A stretch of DNA of 64,000 bases from Rebecca billardiae RCC1528 (lineage: Eukaryota > Haptophyta), in the NCBI GenBank assembly GCA_965240325.2, contig OZ251225.1:2046001-2110000 (forward strand). The letters are read 5' to 3'. A program made the translations under genes and the position numbers. The notes beneath the pieces are model-generated. The model made no database searches. It was not told the DNA's origin and saw nothing but the letters and a program-made list of their open reading frames with translations. Below are positions 1-9,828 of this stretch, one piece after another (position 1 is the first letter of the stretch; every line of letters starts with the position of its first letter).

Positions 1-104
1 CTAGCACATCGTCGGTCCGCCAGCGGTCGGTCACTCTCAGGCCAGGGTCCGGCAGTTCAAATACGGCGAGCAAACTCAGTAGGGCGCCAGCCCAGGAGCA
101 GGTC

Positions 105-975
105 GGTGCGCGCATGATGGTATGGTACTGCTGCACGCATGGTATGGTACTGCTGCGCGCATGGTATGGTAATGCAGCATGGCTGTATGGTATGAGTACT
201 GCTGCGCGCATGGTATGGTACTGCATGGTACTGTATACATATGGTATGGTACTGCTGCTGTGCGCATGGTATGGTACTGCATGGTATGGTACTGCATGAT
301 GGTACGTACTGTATGGTATGGCACTGCTGCGCGCATGGTACATATATGGTACTGCTGCGCGCATCAGCATGGTATGGTACTGCTTGGTAATGCATGGTAT
401 ATGGTACTGCTGTGCGCATGGTATGGTACTGCATCATGGTATGGTACTGCTGTGCGCATGGTATTGGTAATGCAGCATGGCTGTATGGTATGAGTACTGC
501 TGCGCGCATGGTATGGTACTGCACGGTATGGTATTGCATGATGGTACTGTATGGTATGGTTCTGCTGTGCGCATGGTACGTACGGTGACCTAATGGTGCT
601 GCAGTGCACATGGTATGGTACTGCACGGTACTGTATGGTATGGTAATGCTGTGCGCATGGTACGTATGGTGCTGCTGTGCGCATGGTATGGTACTGCATG
701 GTACTGTATGGTATGGTACTGCTGTGCGCATGGTATGGTACTGCATCATGGTATGGTACTGCTGTGCGCATGGTATGGTACTGCATGGTATGGTACTGCA
801 TGATGGTACTATGTTGGATGGCGTTAATCACACCTTAACCAAGTGTGCACGTTAAATCATAGTAAACTGTATCAGCATGGTATGGTACTGCTGCGCGCAT
901 GGTATGGTACTGCTGTGCGCATGGTATGGTGCTGCATGGTATGGTGTGGTACTGCATCGTATGGTACTGCGCGCA
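105..975. repeat. Degenerate short tandem repeat (minisatellite block 1)
   Basis: Dozens of variants of a roughly 20-25 bp unit built on catggtatggtactgctg with a variable cgcg/tgcg tail. The array is interrupted at about 800-870 by unique sequence and resumes to 975. Open frames through it on both strands are low-complexity (YGMV / YHT peptides) and are by-products of the repeat. No gene is supported. Confidence 0.9.
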
Positions 976-1734
976 TGCACATCGATCATGCGATGTACCG
1001 AGCTGACAGCATGATGCGCATCATGCGACGATTGTCGTGTACCGAGCTGACAGCATGATGTGAGCTCATGGCAGTCAGCACCACCACCATCTGCTACTAC
1101 TGTCCTACCACTACAACGCCAGTCTACCGCCATCAAGCTGTTCCGACCACCACCACCTACTACTTCCACCGCCGCCACCACCGCCACCACCATCACCACC
1201 ACAACGCCTGAAGGAGGAAGCAGCCCGACACTAGGCTTGAAGGCCCGCCCGCACGCGTGCGGTGCGCGCGGCTGCGGTTGGCGCTTGGATCAGTCGGGCG
1301 GCAGGGGCGAGATTGACGTACGATGCAGCAGCTTCTGAAGCTGCTGCTTCCTCCTTCCGTCGAGCTGCTGTCTGAAGGAGGAAGCAGCACTGCGCGAAGC
1401 AGCCTCAGGCAGCAAACACTAATAAGCAGAAACGCGCGCGCGGGGCGAGGAGCGGCGGTCGCGGCGCGGGGGTCGGAAGGACAGCCGGGGCGGAATTCAC
1501 GTATGAGGGGCACTCGTCACTATGCCGCATGCGCATCGGCACTCACCACGCGCCGCCTCCACTGGGGTGTCCGCGGTCGCAGGAGCGTGCGCCTCGCGAA
1601 GCAGGCGCCGCGTCAAAACGCGGCGGCACAGGTCCGGCACGTGCCGGTTCCGGTCCGTTGGAGCAGGGTAGAGAGCAGTGTGCACGCTATGATGCGAGTA
1701 ATAATGAGTTGCTCATCCGTGCACCACTCGGCAA
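976..1734. other. Intergenic, no supported gene
   Basis: A short duplicated segment (gtaccgagctgacagcatgatg at about 994-1015 and 1039-1059), a CCA/CCG-rich stretch at 1075-1205, and twice-repeated gaaggaggaagcagc motifs at 1209 and 1373. Frames here are compositionally biased and lack recognisable domains. Confidence 0.6.
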
Positions 1735-2600
1735 ATAATACAGGTGAAAGGAGGGTTGCACCAAAGTTGCACCACCACTGCTGCACCACTCCGAATAATA
1801 ATACATCAGACGATGAAAGGAGGGGTGGGTGCACTTGTTGGGTGCACGACCACTGCTGCACCACTCCGGATGATACACATGAAAGGAGGGGTGCACCAGC
1901 ACCGCACTCCGTGCACCACTCCAAATAATACAGATGAAAGGAGGGTTGATGCACCACCACTGCTGCACCACTCCGAATAATACATCAGACGATGAAAGGA
2001 GGGGTGCACTTGTTGCAAGGGCCGTACTTGTTGGGTGCACGACCACTGCTGCACCACTACAGATGAAAGGAGGGGTGCACCAGCACCACACTCCGTGCAC
2101 CACTCCAAATAATACAGGTGAAAGGAGGGTTGCACCAAAGTTGCACCACCACTGCTGCACCACTCCGAATAATACATCAGACGATGAAAGGAGGGGTGCA
2201 CTTGTTGGGTGCACGACCACTGCTGCACCACTACAGATGAAAGGAGGGGTGCACCAGCACCACACTCCGTGCACCACTCCAAATAATACAGATGAAAGGA
2301 GGGTTGATGCACCACCACTGCTGCACCACTCCGAATAATACATCAGACGATGAAAGGAGGGGTGCACTGTTGGGTGGCCACCACCACTGCTGCACCACTC
2401 CGGATGATACCATACAGATGAAAGGAGGGGTGCATGCACCACACTCCGTGCACCACTCCAAATAATAATACAGATGATGAAAGGAGGGTTGATGCACCAC
2501 CACTGCGTCTGCTGCACCACTCCGAATACAGATGAAAGGGTGCACCACCACCGTGCTGCAACACTCCGAATACAGATGAAAGGAGGGGTGCACGACTTAC
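1735..2600. repeat. Minisatellite block 2 with higher-order units
   Basis: Tandem repeats of gatgaaaggagggttg/ggtgcac followed by ccactgctgcaccactcc and aataatacatcag. The landmark tacatcag recurs at 1802, 1981, 2173 and 2339, giving a higher-order unit of about 165-190 bp made of shorter 45-60 bp subunits. Long minus-strand frames (W-C-S-S-G peptides) are repeat artefacts. Confidence 0.9.
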
Positions 2601-3050
2601 TTACTGATGTACCGGTCCGTATTCATTACTTACAACAAAACTTGCGATGCGGTACCACCCGGTCGGTACCCTCACTTTGCACGGAAAACCGTTGGCACCA
2701 ATTGGGATCTGACTAAACTGTATTCCGTGGGATACTTATTGGAAGGCCATCAATCTTGTAGGAATCACCGGACTACGCGTGTCCTACCGGAAAACTCGCT
2801 CCGCTCGCATTGGTTGTTCTTACCGAACACCAATGCGAGCGGGGCTCGCGATTATTACAATAATAATAATAATAATTTTTTGCGCGTCGTAGTGCATCGT
2901 CATGTGCGCGCATATCATCATTTCCTTAGACGCAGCAGAACGTGATGATGGCAGCAGCAGAGCCGTGATGCCCATTGACCATCGCCGTGTTGACGATCAT
3001 CGGTCAGCAGGGGCCACCCGCTCCCGCATCGTGCTACGGTAAGCTAGTAG
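2601..3050. other. Intergenic with a hairpin and ATT microsatellite
   Basis: No gene seen. It holds a perfect 14-bp hairpin (arms 2801-2814 and 2829-2842, ccgctcgcattggt and its complement, 14-nt loop) and an (ATA)n/(AAT)n tract at 2857-2880. If the helicase gene once continued, its missing 3' part would have to lie here, but no helicase motifs are present. Confidence 0.6.
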
Positions 3051-3974
3051 CTACTGCAGCAGCAGCACGGCTCCACCCGCCGGCGTGGGCGAGCATCTGG
3101 CGGCAGACGGCGAGGAGCAGGTCGGTCGCGACGTGCCGCTCGTGCACCTCGTCGAGCACCACCACCTCGTGTGCCGCCGCAGCGCCGGGTCCGCCACCGC
3201 CTCGCGCAGGAGGATCCCCTCAGTGACGAAGCACAGGGCGGCGCGCGGCCCGGCGGTCGAGTCGAAGCGGACGACGTGGCCGACGGAGCCGCGCGGCTCG
3301 CGGAGGGCCTCGGCGCCGACGCGCCGCGCCAGCGACATCGCCGCGAGCCGGCGCGGCTGCGTCACCACCACGTGGCGGTACCCCGCCCGCAGCAGCATCT
3401 GCGGCACCTGCGTCGATTTCCCAGAGCCAGTCTCCGCCTGCACGAGAACCATTTGGTGGTCGCGCACCGCGGAGAGGATGGCGGGCTCGGCGGCGGAGAC
3501 GGGCAGGGCGAGGCGCGAGGCGCGCAGCGCGCGCAGCGACTCCAGGCCCGCGCGCTGCGCAAAGTCCTCGTACAGCAGCGCCGTCTCGCGCGCGGCCGCG
3601 GCCGCCGCCTCGCTCAGACCGCGCGGCCGCCGCCCGCTCGGCTCGGGCGCGAGCGCAAAGTTGACGCGGTAGCGCGGCGCGTACGTCGCGGGAAGGCCGA
3701 GCGCGGCGACTCGCTCGGCGATGCTCGCGCTGGCGGGACCGGGGCCGGTGCCCGCGCGCGCCGGCGCGGCCGGCGCCGGCGCGGCCGGACGCGCCGTCGG
3801 CCCCGGCCCCGGCGCGGCCGTCGCTGCGGCTGCGCTGGCACGCTCACGAGCGGCGCGCACGCCCTCGAGCTTGGGCGCAAACTCGGCAAAGTCCTCCGCA
3901 CACTCGCGCGGAAAGAGCCCGCCGTCGCCGCACACGTACTCCACGGCTGCAGCCTCGTCGTCGCGCCCCGTCAT
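3051..3974 (-). pseudogene. DHX34-like DEAH-box RNA helicase, 3'-truncated and frameshifted
   Basis: The N-terminal half of a DExH RNA helicase. From ATG 3974 there is an Ala/Pro-rich leader, then about residue 178 motif I AETGSGKSTQVPQ, motif Ia TQPRRLAAMSLARRV and a FVTEGILLREAV block. In DHX34 and related DHX proteins motif II follows at once. Here it is intact but in another frame: the frame slips by one base at about 3168-3178, after which the other frame reads DEVHERHVATDLLLAV. Motif III (SAT) and all of RecA domain 2 are absent, and the downstream 450 bp hold no helicase sequence. DHX34 acts in nonsense-mediated decay in animals; this is known of the family, not shown here. A misassembly or a very short intron could mimic the shift, but the missing C-terminus makes a gene fragment likelier. 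Spacing around motif I and the VTQPRR block resembles DHX34 more than the splicing DEAHs. Confidence 0.7.
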
Positions 3975-4135
3975 CGCTCCATCACCGTCATTGTTGCGGG
4001 ACGGCAGCCATCCTGGCCGGCCGCCGGCGAGCTGACAAGTGCCGAGCTTGCCGCGCTGCGCAGTGCGAGACCCTGGACAACCTTGGCTCGGCGACGCACA
4101 ACGCCAGCCGGTGCGCTGCGCACAAGCTGGCCGGC

Positions 4136-5389
4136 ATGGTCGACGTGAGGAGCCGCAAGTGTGGTCACGCCGGCTGCACCACGCGGCCTACATTCGGCAT
4201 GCCGGGTGACACGCACGCCAGCCGGTGCGCTGCGCACAAGCTGGCCGGCATGGTCGACGTGAAGCACCCCAAGTGTGATCACGCCGGCTGCACCACGCGG
4301 CCTCACTTCGGCATGCCGGGTGACGCGCGCGCCAGCCGGTGCGCTACTCACAAGCTGGCCGGCATGGTCAACGTGAAGCACCCCACGTGTGATCACGCGG
4401 GCTGCACCACGCGGCCTTCGTTCGGCATGCCGGGCGACGCGCGCGCCAGCCGGTGCGCTACGCACAAGCTGGCCGGCATGGTCGACGTGAGAAACCTCAA
4501 GTGTGGTCACGCCGGCTGCACCACGCAGCCTCACTTCGGCATGCCGGGTGACGCGCGTGCCAGCCGGTGCGCTACTCACAAGCTGGCCGGCATGGTCGAC
4601 GTGAAGCATCCTACGTGTGATCACGCGGGCTGCACCAAGCAGCCTTCGTTCGGCGTGCCGGGCGCCGCACGCGCCAGCCGGTGCGCTACGCACAAGCTGG
4701 CCGGCATGGTCGACGTGACGAACCCCAAGTGTGGTCACACCGGCTGCACCAAGCAGCCTTCGTTCGGCATTCCGGGCGACGCGCGCGCCAGCCGGTGCGC
4801 TACGCACAAGCTGGCCGGCATGGTCGACGTGAGAAACCTCAAGTGTGATCACGCAGGCTGCACCAAGCAGCCAAAGTTCGGCATGCCGGGCGACACGCGC
4901 GCCAGCCGGTGCGCTACGCACAAGCTGGCCGGCATGGTGTTCAGTCGACTCGCCGTCCCCAAGCGCAGGCTGGAGCATGGCACCGGCGACCAGGGCACGC
5001 GCGCCGCGAAGCGACGGCACAAACACACCGGCAGCATTGCGGCTGTCTCGGACGCCGCGCCGCAGCTGCCCGCACCGCCGCCGCTCGTCGCAGTCACCAT
5101 CGTCCGCTGGCGCTTGCCAGATGGCACGATCCACTCGGTTGATGACGGGGTGGTCGATGATGGTGCCCTTGCCCTGGACGAGCGGCATCAGCGTGGCAAT
5201 GCAGGTGATGCCATCCGTGCTGCCCCTGGCAACTGCGACCAGGGACTACCAGCAAGCATCAACACTACCGCTGCGCCAGGACGACCATCATCATCGATGG
5301 CGGCGGGGGCAGCACGACGGCAGCAACCACAGGACATACCTGTGGTGATGGCCAGGAGGGTCCCGGCCCGCGACGCTGCAGGCCGATGA
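4136..5389 (+). CDS. EsV-1-7 type Cys/His repeat protein, seven tandem repeats
   Basis: Seven consecutive 38-residue (114-bp) repeats from 4136 to about 4940, each fitting C-X4-C-X16-C-X2-H-X12 exactly; a typical unit has CGHAGC, a TTRPTFGMPGD core, ASRC and THKLAGMVDV. This spacing is the EsV-1-7 motif, named from an Ectocarpus virus protein and found in the brown-algal IMMEDIATE UPRIGHT developmental regulator; a metal-binding role is presumed for the family. After the repeats come a basic segment (KRRLEH...KRRHKH, a possible nuclear signal) and a roughly 110-residue tail with no recognised domain. The start is uncertain: the same frame is open upstream and carries a degenerate extra repeat at about 4050-4135, so the first exon probably lies further left. 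It is divergent from the helicase fragment. Substitutions between repeats keep Cys and His invariant, which argues that the protein is under selection. Confidence 0.8.
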   Translation: MVDVRSRKCGHAGCTTRPTFGMPGDTHASRCAAHKLAGMVDVKHPKCDHAGCTTRPHFGMPGDARASRCATHKLAGMVNVKHPTCDHAGCTTRPSFGMPGDARASRCATHKLAGMVDVRNLKCGHAGCTTQPHFGMPGDARASRCATHKLAGMVDVKHPTCDHAGCTKQPSFGVPGAARASRCATHKLAGMVDVTNPKCGHTGCTKQPSFGIPGDARASRCATHKLAGMVDVRNLKCDHAGCTKQPKFGMPGDTRASRCATHKLAGMVFSRLAVPKRRLEHGTGDQGTRAAKRRHKHTGSIAAVSDAAPQLPAPPPLVAVTIVRWRLPDGTIHSVDDGVVDDGALALDERHQRGNAGDAIRAAPGNCDQGLPASINTTAAPGRPSSSMAAGAARRQQPQDIPVVMARRVPARDAAGR

Positions 5390-5638
5390 AGCCGTGAAGC
5401 GTGGCTCATCGTGATGATCTCCCGGCGGTCATCACTGCTTTCGTTCGAGCGAGCGCCGCCATCGGGCCGCCGATTTCGAGACGGCGCCGGCCACGGCCGA
5501 CGCCACCGGCAGTGGTTCTTCAGCACGCTCGACTTCACGCCCCTGCCCTGCTCATGTCGACAGGCGCCCCTCCACTCACGGCGGGCAAGGGCTCGCCCAC
5601 CAAGCTGCTCAAGACATTCCCACCGTGGCACCTACTCT
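5390..5638. other. Intergenic, no supported gene
   Basis: High-GC sequence between the EsV-1-7 gene and the isomerase fragment. Frames exist on both strands but show no domain or consistent coding signal. Confidence 0.4.
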
Positions 5639-5880
5639 GACTGGGACCTGCCAGCCGCACGTCGGCACGCTCGGCAAGCAGCTGCCCTTCCCGGAGGCGT
5701 GCACGCTGGCGCAGAAGCACGGGTACGACGCGGTGCATCTCGACGTGGACTCCTGCTCGAGCCCTGGGCCTGGCCCGACGCGGTGGTCGCGCTGCTCGCG
5801 CAGCACGGCCTCCGGAGCTTCCAGGCCGGCCCGGGCGGATGGCGGGAAGGCTGCGGCCTGCCAGGACTAGTCGTGCCAGT
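5639..5880 (+). pseudogene. Fragment of a sugar phosphate isomerase/epimerase-like TIM barrel
   Basis: Reads GTLGKQLPFPEACTLAQKHG followed by YDAVHLDVDS in one frame (frame of position 5625), then LLEPWAWPDAVVALLAQHGL and RSFQAGPGGWREG in the next frame from about 5750. The first segment resembles strand 1/helix 1 of xylose-isomerase-like sugar phosphate isomerases (GTLG...F.EA..LA...GYD.V.LD); the second resembles the following helix and strand (D.V.ALLA.HGL). Only about 80 residues remain, with one frameshift and no downstream barrel. The fragment ends about 125 bp before the Gag element, but nothing resembling the missing part appears beyond that element. The match is short, so the family call is tentative. 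Confidence 0.45.
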
Positions 5881-6006
5881 GCTGGATCAGACTGGTGCGG
5901 TAACTACTACTGTACCGTAGCAGCACGAATGCGATTGATGCGGAATGGCCGGTCGTCTGGTCGTAGGCTACATCAACATAGTATAGCAGCAGTAGTAGTT
6001 AGTAAA

Positions 6007-6318
6007 TGTCAAAGGAATCGCCAATCTACAGTGATTTCCAATTTCCAATCCAACATTTTACTCGCAGTCACACAGTGGCGGCGCGACCGCTGCGGCGGCG
6101 CTCGCACAAAATCCTCCAAAATCGACCTGAACCTCATCCTAAAATACAGCAGGACAGCATGGCTGGCGGCGGCATCTCGAAGTATTCCAGATGATTCTGA
6201 ATGAACGCGGAAACATGAGCCGAGCACCACGAACACGTTGTGCTCTCCACCGCAAGGCAAGAGCCGAAGCCGTCGACCGACCTCGCGACCGTCAAGCCTC
6301 GAGACGCGTTCCCTGACA
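6007..6318 (+). repeat. 5' LTR of the Gag-only element
   Basis: 312 bp, TG...CA. It is preceded by the target duplication gtaaa at 6002-6006. The Gag ATG begins on its last base (6318). Confidence 0.95.
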
Positions 6319-8885
6319 TGCTAGCACGGTGCTGGGAGAACTTGGGCAAGGATGGAGACGACGAGAACAGCGGCAAGGACGTGAACGGCCATCAGCCCGC
6401 CCCAGTTGCTCCCCTCATTGGGTTGAAGCCAGGCGTGGCAGAGCGCGCGGCAATGCCGCGCGGCTCATCGGCGATCGCGCGCAAGCGCACGCCAGACTAC
6501 CTCGCCGCTGCCCTGAGGGGCATGCAGGCTGAGAAGAACCGGCAAGGCGAGAAGCTCACGCTTCTCCGCAAGCCCATCTCCAGCGCCTCCGGGCCTGGCA
6601 ACATCGCTGACCTGAACTCAGGCAGCATCGTGTCGTATGCGCGCAATGCTGCATCGCACGCAAGGCCTCGAGCCGACATCAAGGATCACCTTGAGGAGGA
6701 GGTTCGCGCACAGCGCGGTGAGGAGGAGCGTTGCCGCTCGCATCCCCCGCCATCGCGCCACTCCATCCGCACGCACGTCGTTGCGCAGGGGATCTCAACA
6801 ACTACCGCCCGGGACTCTGCGCCCGCGAGTGCGGTTCAAGAGCGCGCGGCTGAGAGCCCGCAGCTCAAGGAGTGCCTTGCGGCCTCCGAGTCATCGAACG
6901 AGGTCACCGAGCGTTCCGGGGCAGATGTAGCGCTCGACGCTGCTGCCGCTGATGCCGCTCCGACCGTCGAGGCCCTCGAGCCTGCCAACGCTGCTCGGCG
7001 TGCTGGCCTTCTGGCCGCCGCCAATGACAGCGCGGTCGTGACCGCAGTCAGTCTGCAGCCTCGCTCGCACGACTCTGTGTCTGAGTCTGACCGATCGAAC
7101 GATGACATTAGCACCGATGAGTGCGACTCAAACGACCTGTATGGTCTGGCAGAGCAAACTATGCTCCAAGATGCGACGACGCGTGACTCTGTCACAGCGA
7201 GCTCAAGCATTAAGTCAGCGGCCGCATTTATTGTTGATGCGCCTGACCCAAACAAATACGTTTACCCCAAAACTACAAGCCTCACGATGGCTTCCGAAGC
7301 CGAGCTGCTCGCCACGAGCGACACAAGCAGCCGCGAGATGACCGCCGCAGAGACGGCAGAGTCCTCGTCTGGCACGTATCGACTCGCGTCGAACGTAGGA
7401 AGCGCATACGATGCAGGGGGGGCATCATACACCTGCTTGACGGCAAAGCCGCAGCAAAACCAAGTTGGCGAGCGCGACGCGCATGCGCATGCATCTGCTG
7501 CGTCAGCCATCACAACGCCACACTCTTGCAAGGAAGAGTATTCCGCCGAAGCTGCCGCGGATGCACATGCACCACCGCAGGACAGAACGAGCGTGAAGAA
7601 GCCCAAAGAAGGCACCACAGCCTCGACGAGGGTCACTCCTCGCTCGAAGGTAGAGCGCGAATCGCCACAGAGCGCGCGCGACACATCGACCAATGCACTT
7701 GAGTCGAAGAAACGTGACTGGATAGTCATCGAAGGAGGAGTCACAGACTCTAATCCAACCAAGAAGGAACGTGTGTTCATGGCACGCGAATCCTCGGCAG
7801 GAGTGGATACACCCGCCACACACAAGCTGACACAGTCAGCTCTGAAATCCAAGCGCGCGGTACACAGCGCGATACGGGATGCACTCGCAGAAGTGAGCAC
7901 CTACTACAAGGGCAAATCCTCAGATGTCACACCTGACATAATGGAGCCCAAGGATAGCAAGCTATCCGGCTTTCAACTCATTGCCAAAGACAAATGGGTG
8001 AAAGACGCAGCCAAAATCGATCCATACAAGGCTGACAACGCTGACGCCAACAAGATCGGATCGGTCTACGATCGATCTGCGGCAGCGATATTCAAGCAGC
8101 TGAAGGACTCTATTGAGCCTCAGTTATTCGCCTATCTGGAATCGAAGCTGCACATCAGCGATCCGACCAAGAACTACTTGGATCTGGCGCTGCTGCTACA
8201 GATATTTGAGCGCGAGCTCAAGATCACAACTATGTCCGAACTCAGGGATGAATTCCTGAAGTTATACCCGACAAAGGTGTCGCCCATTGGCGCATCGGAC
8301 ATTATCAAGAAATCCGTCGAGCAAGTCCGCTCATCTCGATATGGGAATCTGGACGATGCTACGATGTTGGTCTTCAAGCTGTATAACAGCATGCACGACC
8401 ATCCCCAAGTCTACGAGTCAGTTATCTCGCACTTCGGAGCGCTCACGCCCGAGCAATGTGTGGATAACACTGACCAGATAATGGCCCAGATGGAAGATGC
8501 CTACAAACGGCACGGCTCAATGAAGCTACTCCATCAGAACAATACCAAGGGGAGAGAGACCGAAAACTATTCCAAGATACGCCAAAATGCTGATTATCAG
8601 CAAGGCACGCGGCGACGCGGTGACTTTGAGGGCGCCGAAGTCTTCGCCGCTCAGGCCCAAAAGGCTCCAGCCAATGGCGAGAGCGGGCCGAATAACTCGG
8701 ACACCGGCAAACGGTGCACTCACTGTGGTCTCAAGAACCATACTGCCCAGCAGTGTTGGAGGCTCCACCCAGAGCTACGCCCCAAGGCCAACAATTACAA
8801 CAAAGGCAAAAACAAGGGAGCCAACAAGTTTCCCAAGGAGCGTATCCATTTCCTGGATATTCCTGCTCCGGATGCCTATGATTAA
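6318..8885 (+). CDS. Gag polyprotein with CCHC zinc knuckle
   Basis: 855 residues from ATG 6318, whose A is the last base of the 5' LTR; the frame is also open upstream inside the LTR, without an ATG. The N-terminal 540 residues are Ser/Ala/Glu-rich and probably disordered. About 7960-8540 encodes a helical capsid-like region (e.g. YLDLALLLQIFERELKITT, then VFKLYNSMHDHPQVYE) of the type found in Copia Gag. The zinc knuckle CTHCGLKNHTAQQC at 8715-8756 fits CX2CX4HX4C, followed by a Lys/Asn-rich RNA-binding tail. The frame closes cleanly at 8885 with no readthrough or frameshift into a pol gene. It would form the ribonucleoprotein particle that packages element RNA. It is unusually long for a Copia-type Gag because of the N-terminal extension. 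Confidence 0.88.
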   Translation: MLARCWENLGKDGDDENSGKDVNGHQPAPVAPLIGLKPGVAERAAMPRGSSAIARKRTPDYLAAALRGMQAEKNRQGEKLTLLRKPISSASGPGNIADLNSGSIVSYARNAASHARPRADIKDHLEEEVRAQRGEEERCRSHPPPSRHSIRTHVVAQGISTTTARDSAPASAVQERAAESPQLKECLAASESSNEVTERSGADVALDAAAADAAPTVEALEPANAARRAGLLAAANDSAVVTAVSLQPRSHDSVSESDRSNDDISTDECDSNDLYGLAEQTMLQDATTRDSVTASSSIKSAAAFIVDAPDPNKYVYPKTTSLTMASEAELLATSDTSSREMTAAETAESSSGTYRLASNVGSAYDAGGASYTCLTAKPQQNQVGERDAHAHASAASAITTPHSCKEEYSAEAAADAHAPPQDRTSVKKPKEGTTASTRVTPRSKVERESPQSARDTSTNALESKKRDWIVIEGGVTDSNPTKKERVFMARESSAGVDTPATHKLTQSALKSKRAVHSAIRDALAEVSTYYKGKSSDVTPDIMEPKDSKLSGFQLIAKDKWVKDAAKIDPYKADNADANKIGSVYDRSAAAIFKQLKDSIEPQLFAYLESKLHISDPTKNYLDLALLLQIFERELKITTMSELRDEFLKLYPTKVSPIGASDIIKKSVEQVRSSRYGNLDDATMLVFKLYNSMHDHPQVYESVISHFGALTPEQCVDNTDQIMAQMEDAYKRHGSMKLLHQNNTKGRETENYSKIRQNADYQQGTRRRGDFEGAEVFAAQAQKAPANGESGPNNSDTGKRCTHCGLKNHTAQQCWRLHPELRPKANNYNKGKNKGANKFPKERIHFLDIPAPDAYD

Positions 8886-9153
8886 CTATCAAGGCAGGGC
8901 ATAGCCCAATAACAAGGTCCAAGATCAAGGCCAAAGAGTGAACACATGGTGCAAATAAGCCCAGGACTGACTCGGGTTACCCAAAACCGTCACACGGAAG
9001 TCCCAGCACATGACCCGTATCCTGGCATTGGCAACCAGCATTACTGACTCCAATTCACTCATGCACACAGATGCACAAACAATACCAAGCCCAAAATCAC
9101 TCATAATCCAAGCTTAGTCCTCACAGACGAGCGCATATTGGATTGAGGGGGGG

Positions 9154-9465
9154 TGTCAAAGGAATCGCCAATCTACAGTGATTTCCAATTTCCAATCCAA
9201 CATTTTACTCGCAGTCACACAGTGGCGGCGCGACCGCTGCGGCGGCGCTCGCACAAAATCCTCCAAAATCGACCTGAACCTCATCCTAAAATACAGCAGG
9301 ACAGCATGGCTGGCGGCGGCATCTCGAAGTATTCCAGATGATTCTGAATGAACGCGGAAACATGAGCCGAGCACCACGAACACGTTGTGCTCTCCACCGC
9401 AAGGCAAGAGCCGAAGCCGTCGACCGACCTCGCGACCGTCAAGCCTCGAGACGCGTTCCCTGACA
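9154..9465 (+). repeat. 3' LTR of the Gag-only element
   Basis: 312 bp, same sequence as the 5' LTR by eye; preceded by seven G residues (polypurine tract 9145-9153) and followed by the duplication gtaaa at 9466-9470. Confidence 0.95.
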
Positions 9466-9828
9466 GTAAATGAGTATTGAACGTCGTCATGAGTGGCTCT
9501 GTGCCGCCACGCAGCCAGCACCGCACGCCGAGGTCGAACCGCGAACGCCGCGGGCAGCGGGGGCGGTCCGCACCAACCTCCATGACCGTGACCTCCATCC
9601 CCAGCCACAGTGGCTGTCGTCTGCTACTAGATGGGGGTACAGCATATTCATTTGAGGCCTGCCAACTACAGCGGATCCTGTTTGCGGAGCGCTCACCGTC
9701 GGAGTCGGAGAGGCATAAGAGTACGACCGCTGCCGCACTCCATCTCAGAGTGACTGTGCTCGGTCGGGTGCGCGAGTCCGAGTATCGTCCCACACGACAG
9801 TGTTTCAGCCGCCCTCGGCCGGAGGCCG

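Larger units (their letters stand above)
6007..9465 (+). mobile_element. Gag-only LTR retrotransposon (TR-GAG type), complete
   Basis: A 3459-bp element bounded by two 312-bp LTRs that appear identical, each starting TGTCAAAGG and ending CCCTGACA. It is flanked by a perfect 5-bp target duplication gtaaa (6002-6006 and 9466-9470). A polypurine tract gaggggggg abuts the 3' LTR. The only long frame is Gag with a CCHC knuckle. No protease, integrase, reverse transcriptase or RNase H sequence occurs between Gag and the 3' LTR (8886-9153). The structure matches TR-GAG elements described in plants: non-autonomous, presumably mobilised by enzymes from another element. No TGG-type tRNA primer site follows the 5' LTR. 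Identical LTRs indicate recent insertion. Confidence 0.93.

Noticed and set aside
57-855. Overlapping frames on both strands with YHTMRTAVPYH or YGMVLLCAW peptides
   Set aside because: They translate a short tandem repeat in several frames; no start context, no domain.
1687-2593. 277-residue minus-strand frame rich in Trp/Cys/Ser
   Set aside because: Pure product of minisatellite block 2; equivalent frames exist on the other strand.
4136-4945. Reading the 114-bp array as a CRISPR-like or satellite repeat
   Set aside because: Repeats are contiguous without spacers, keep an open frame, and conserve Cys/His codons.
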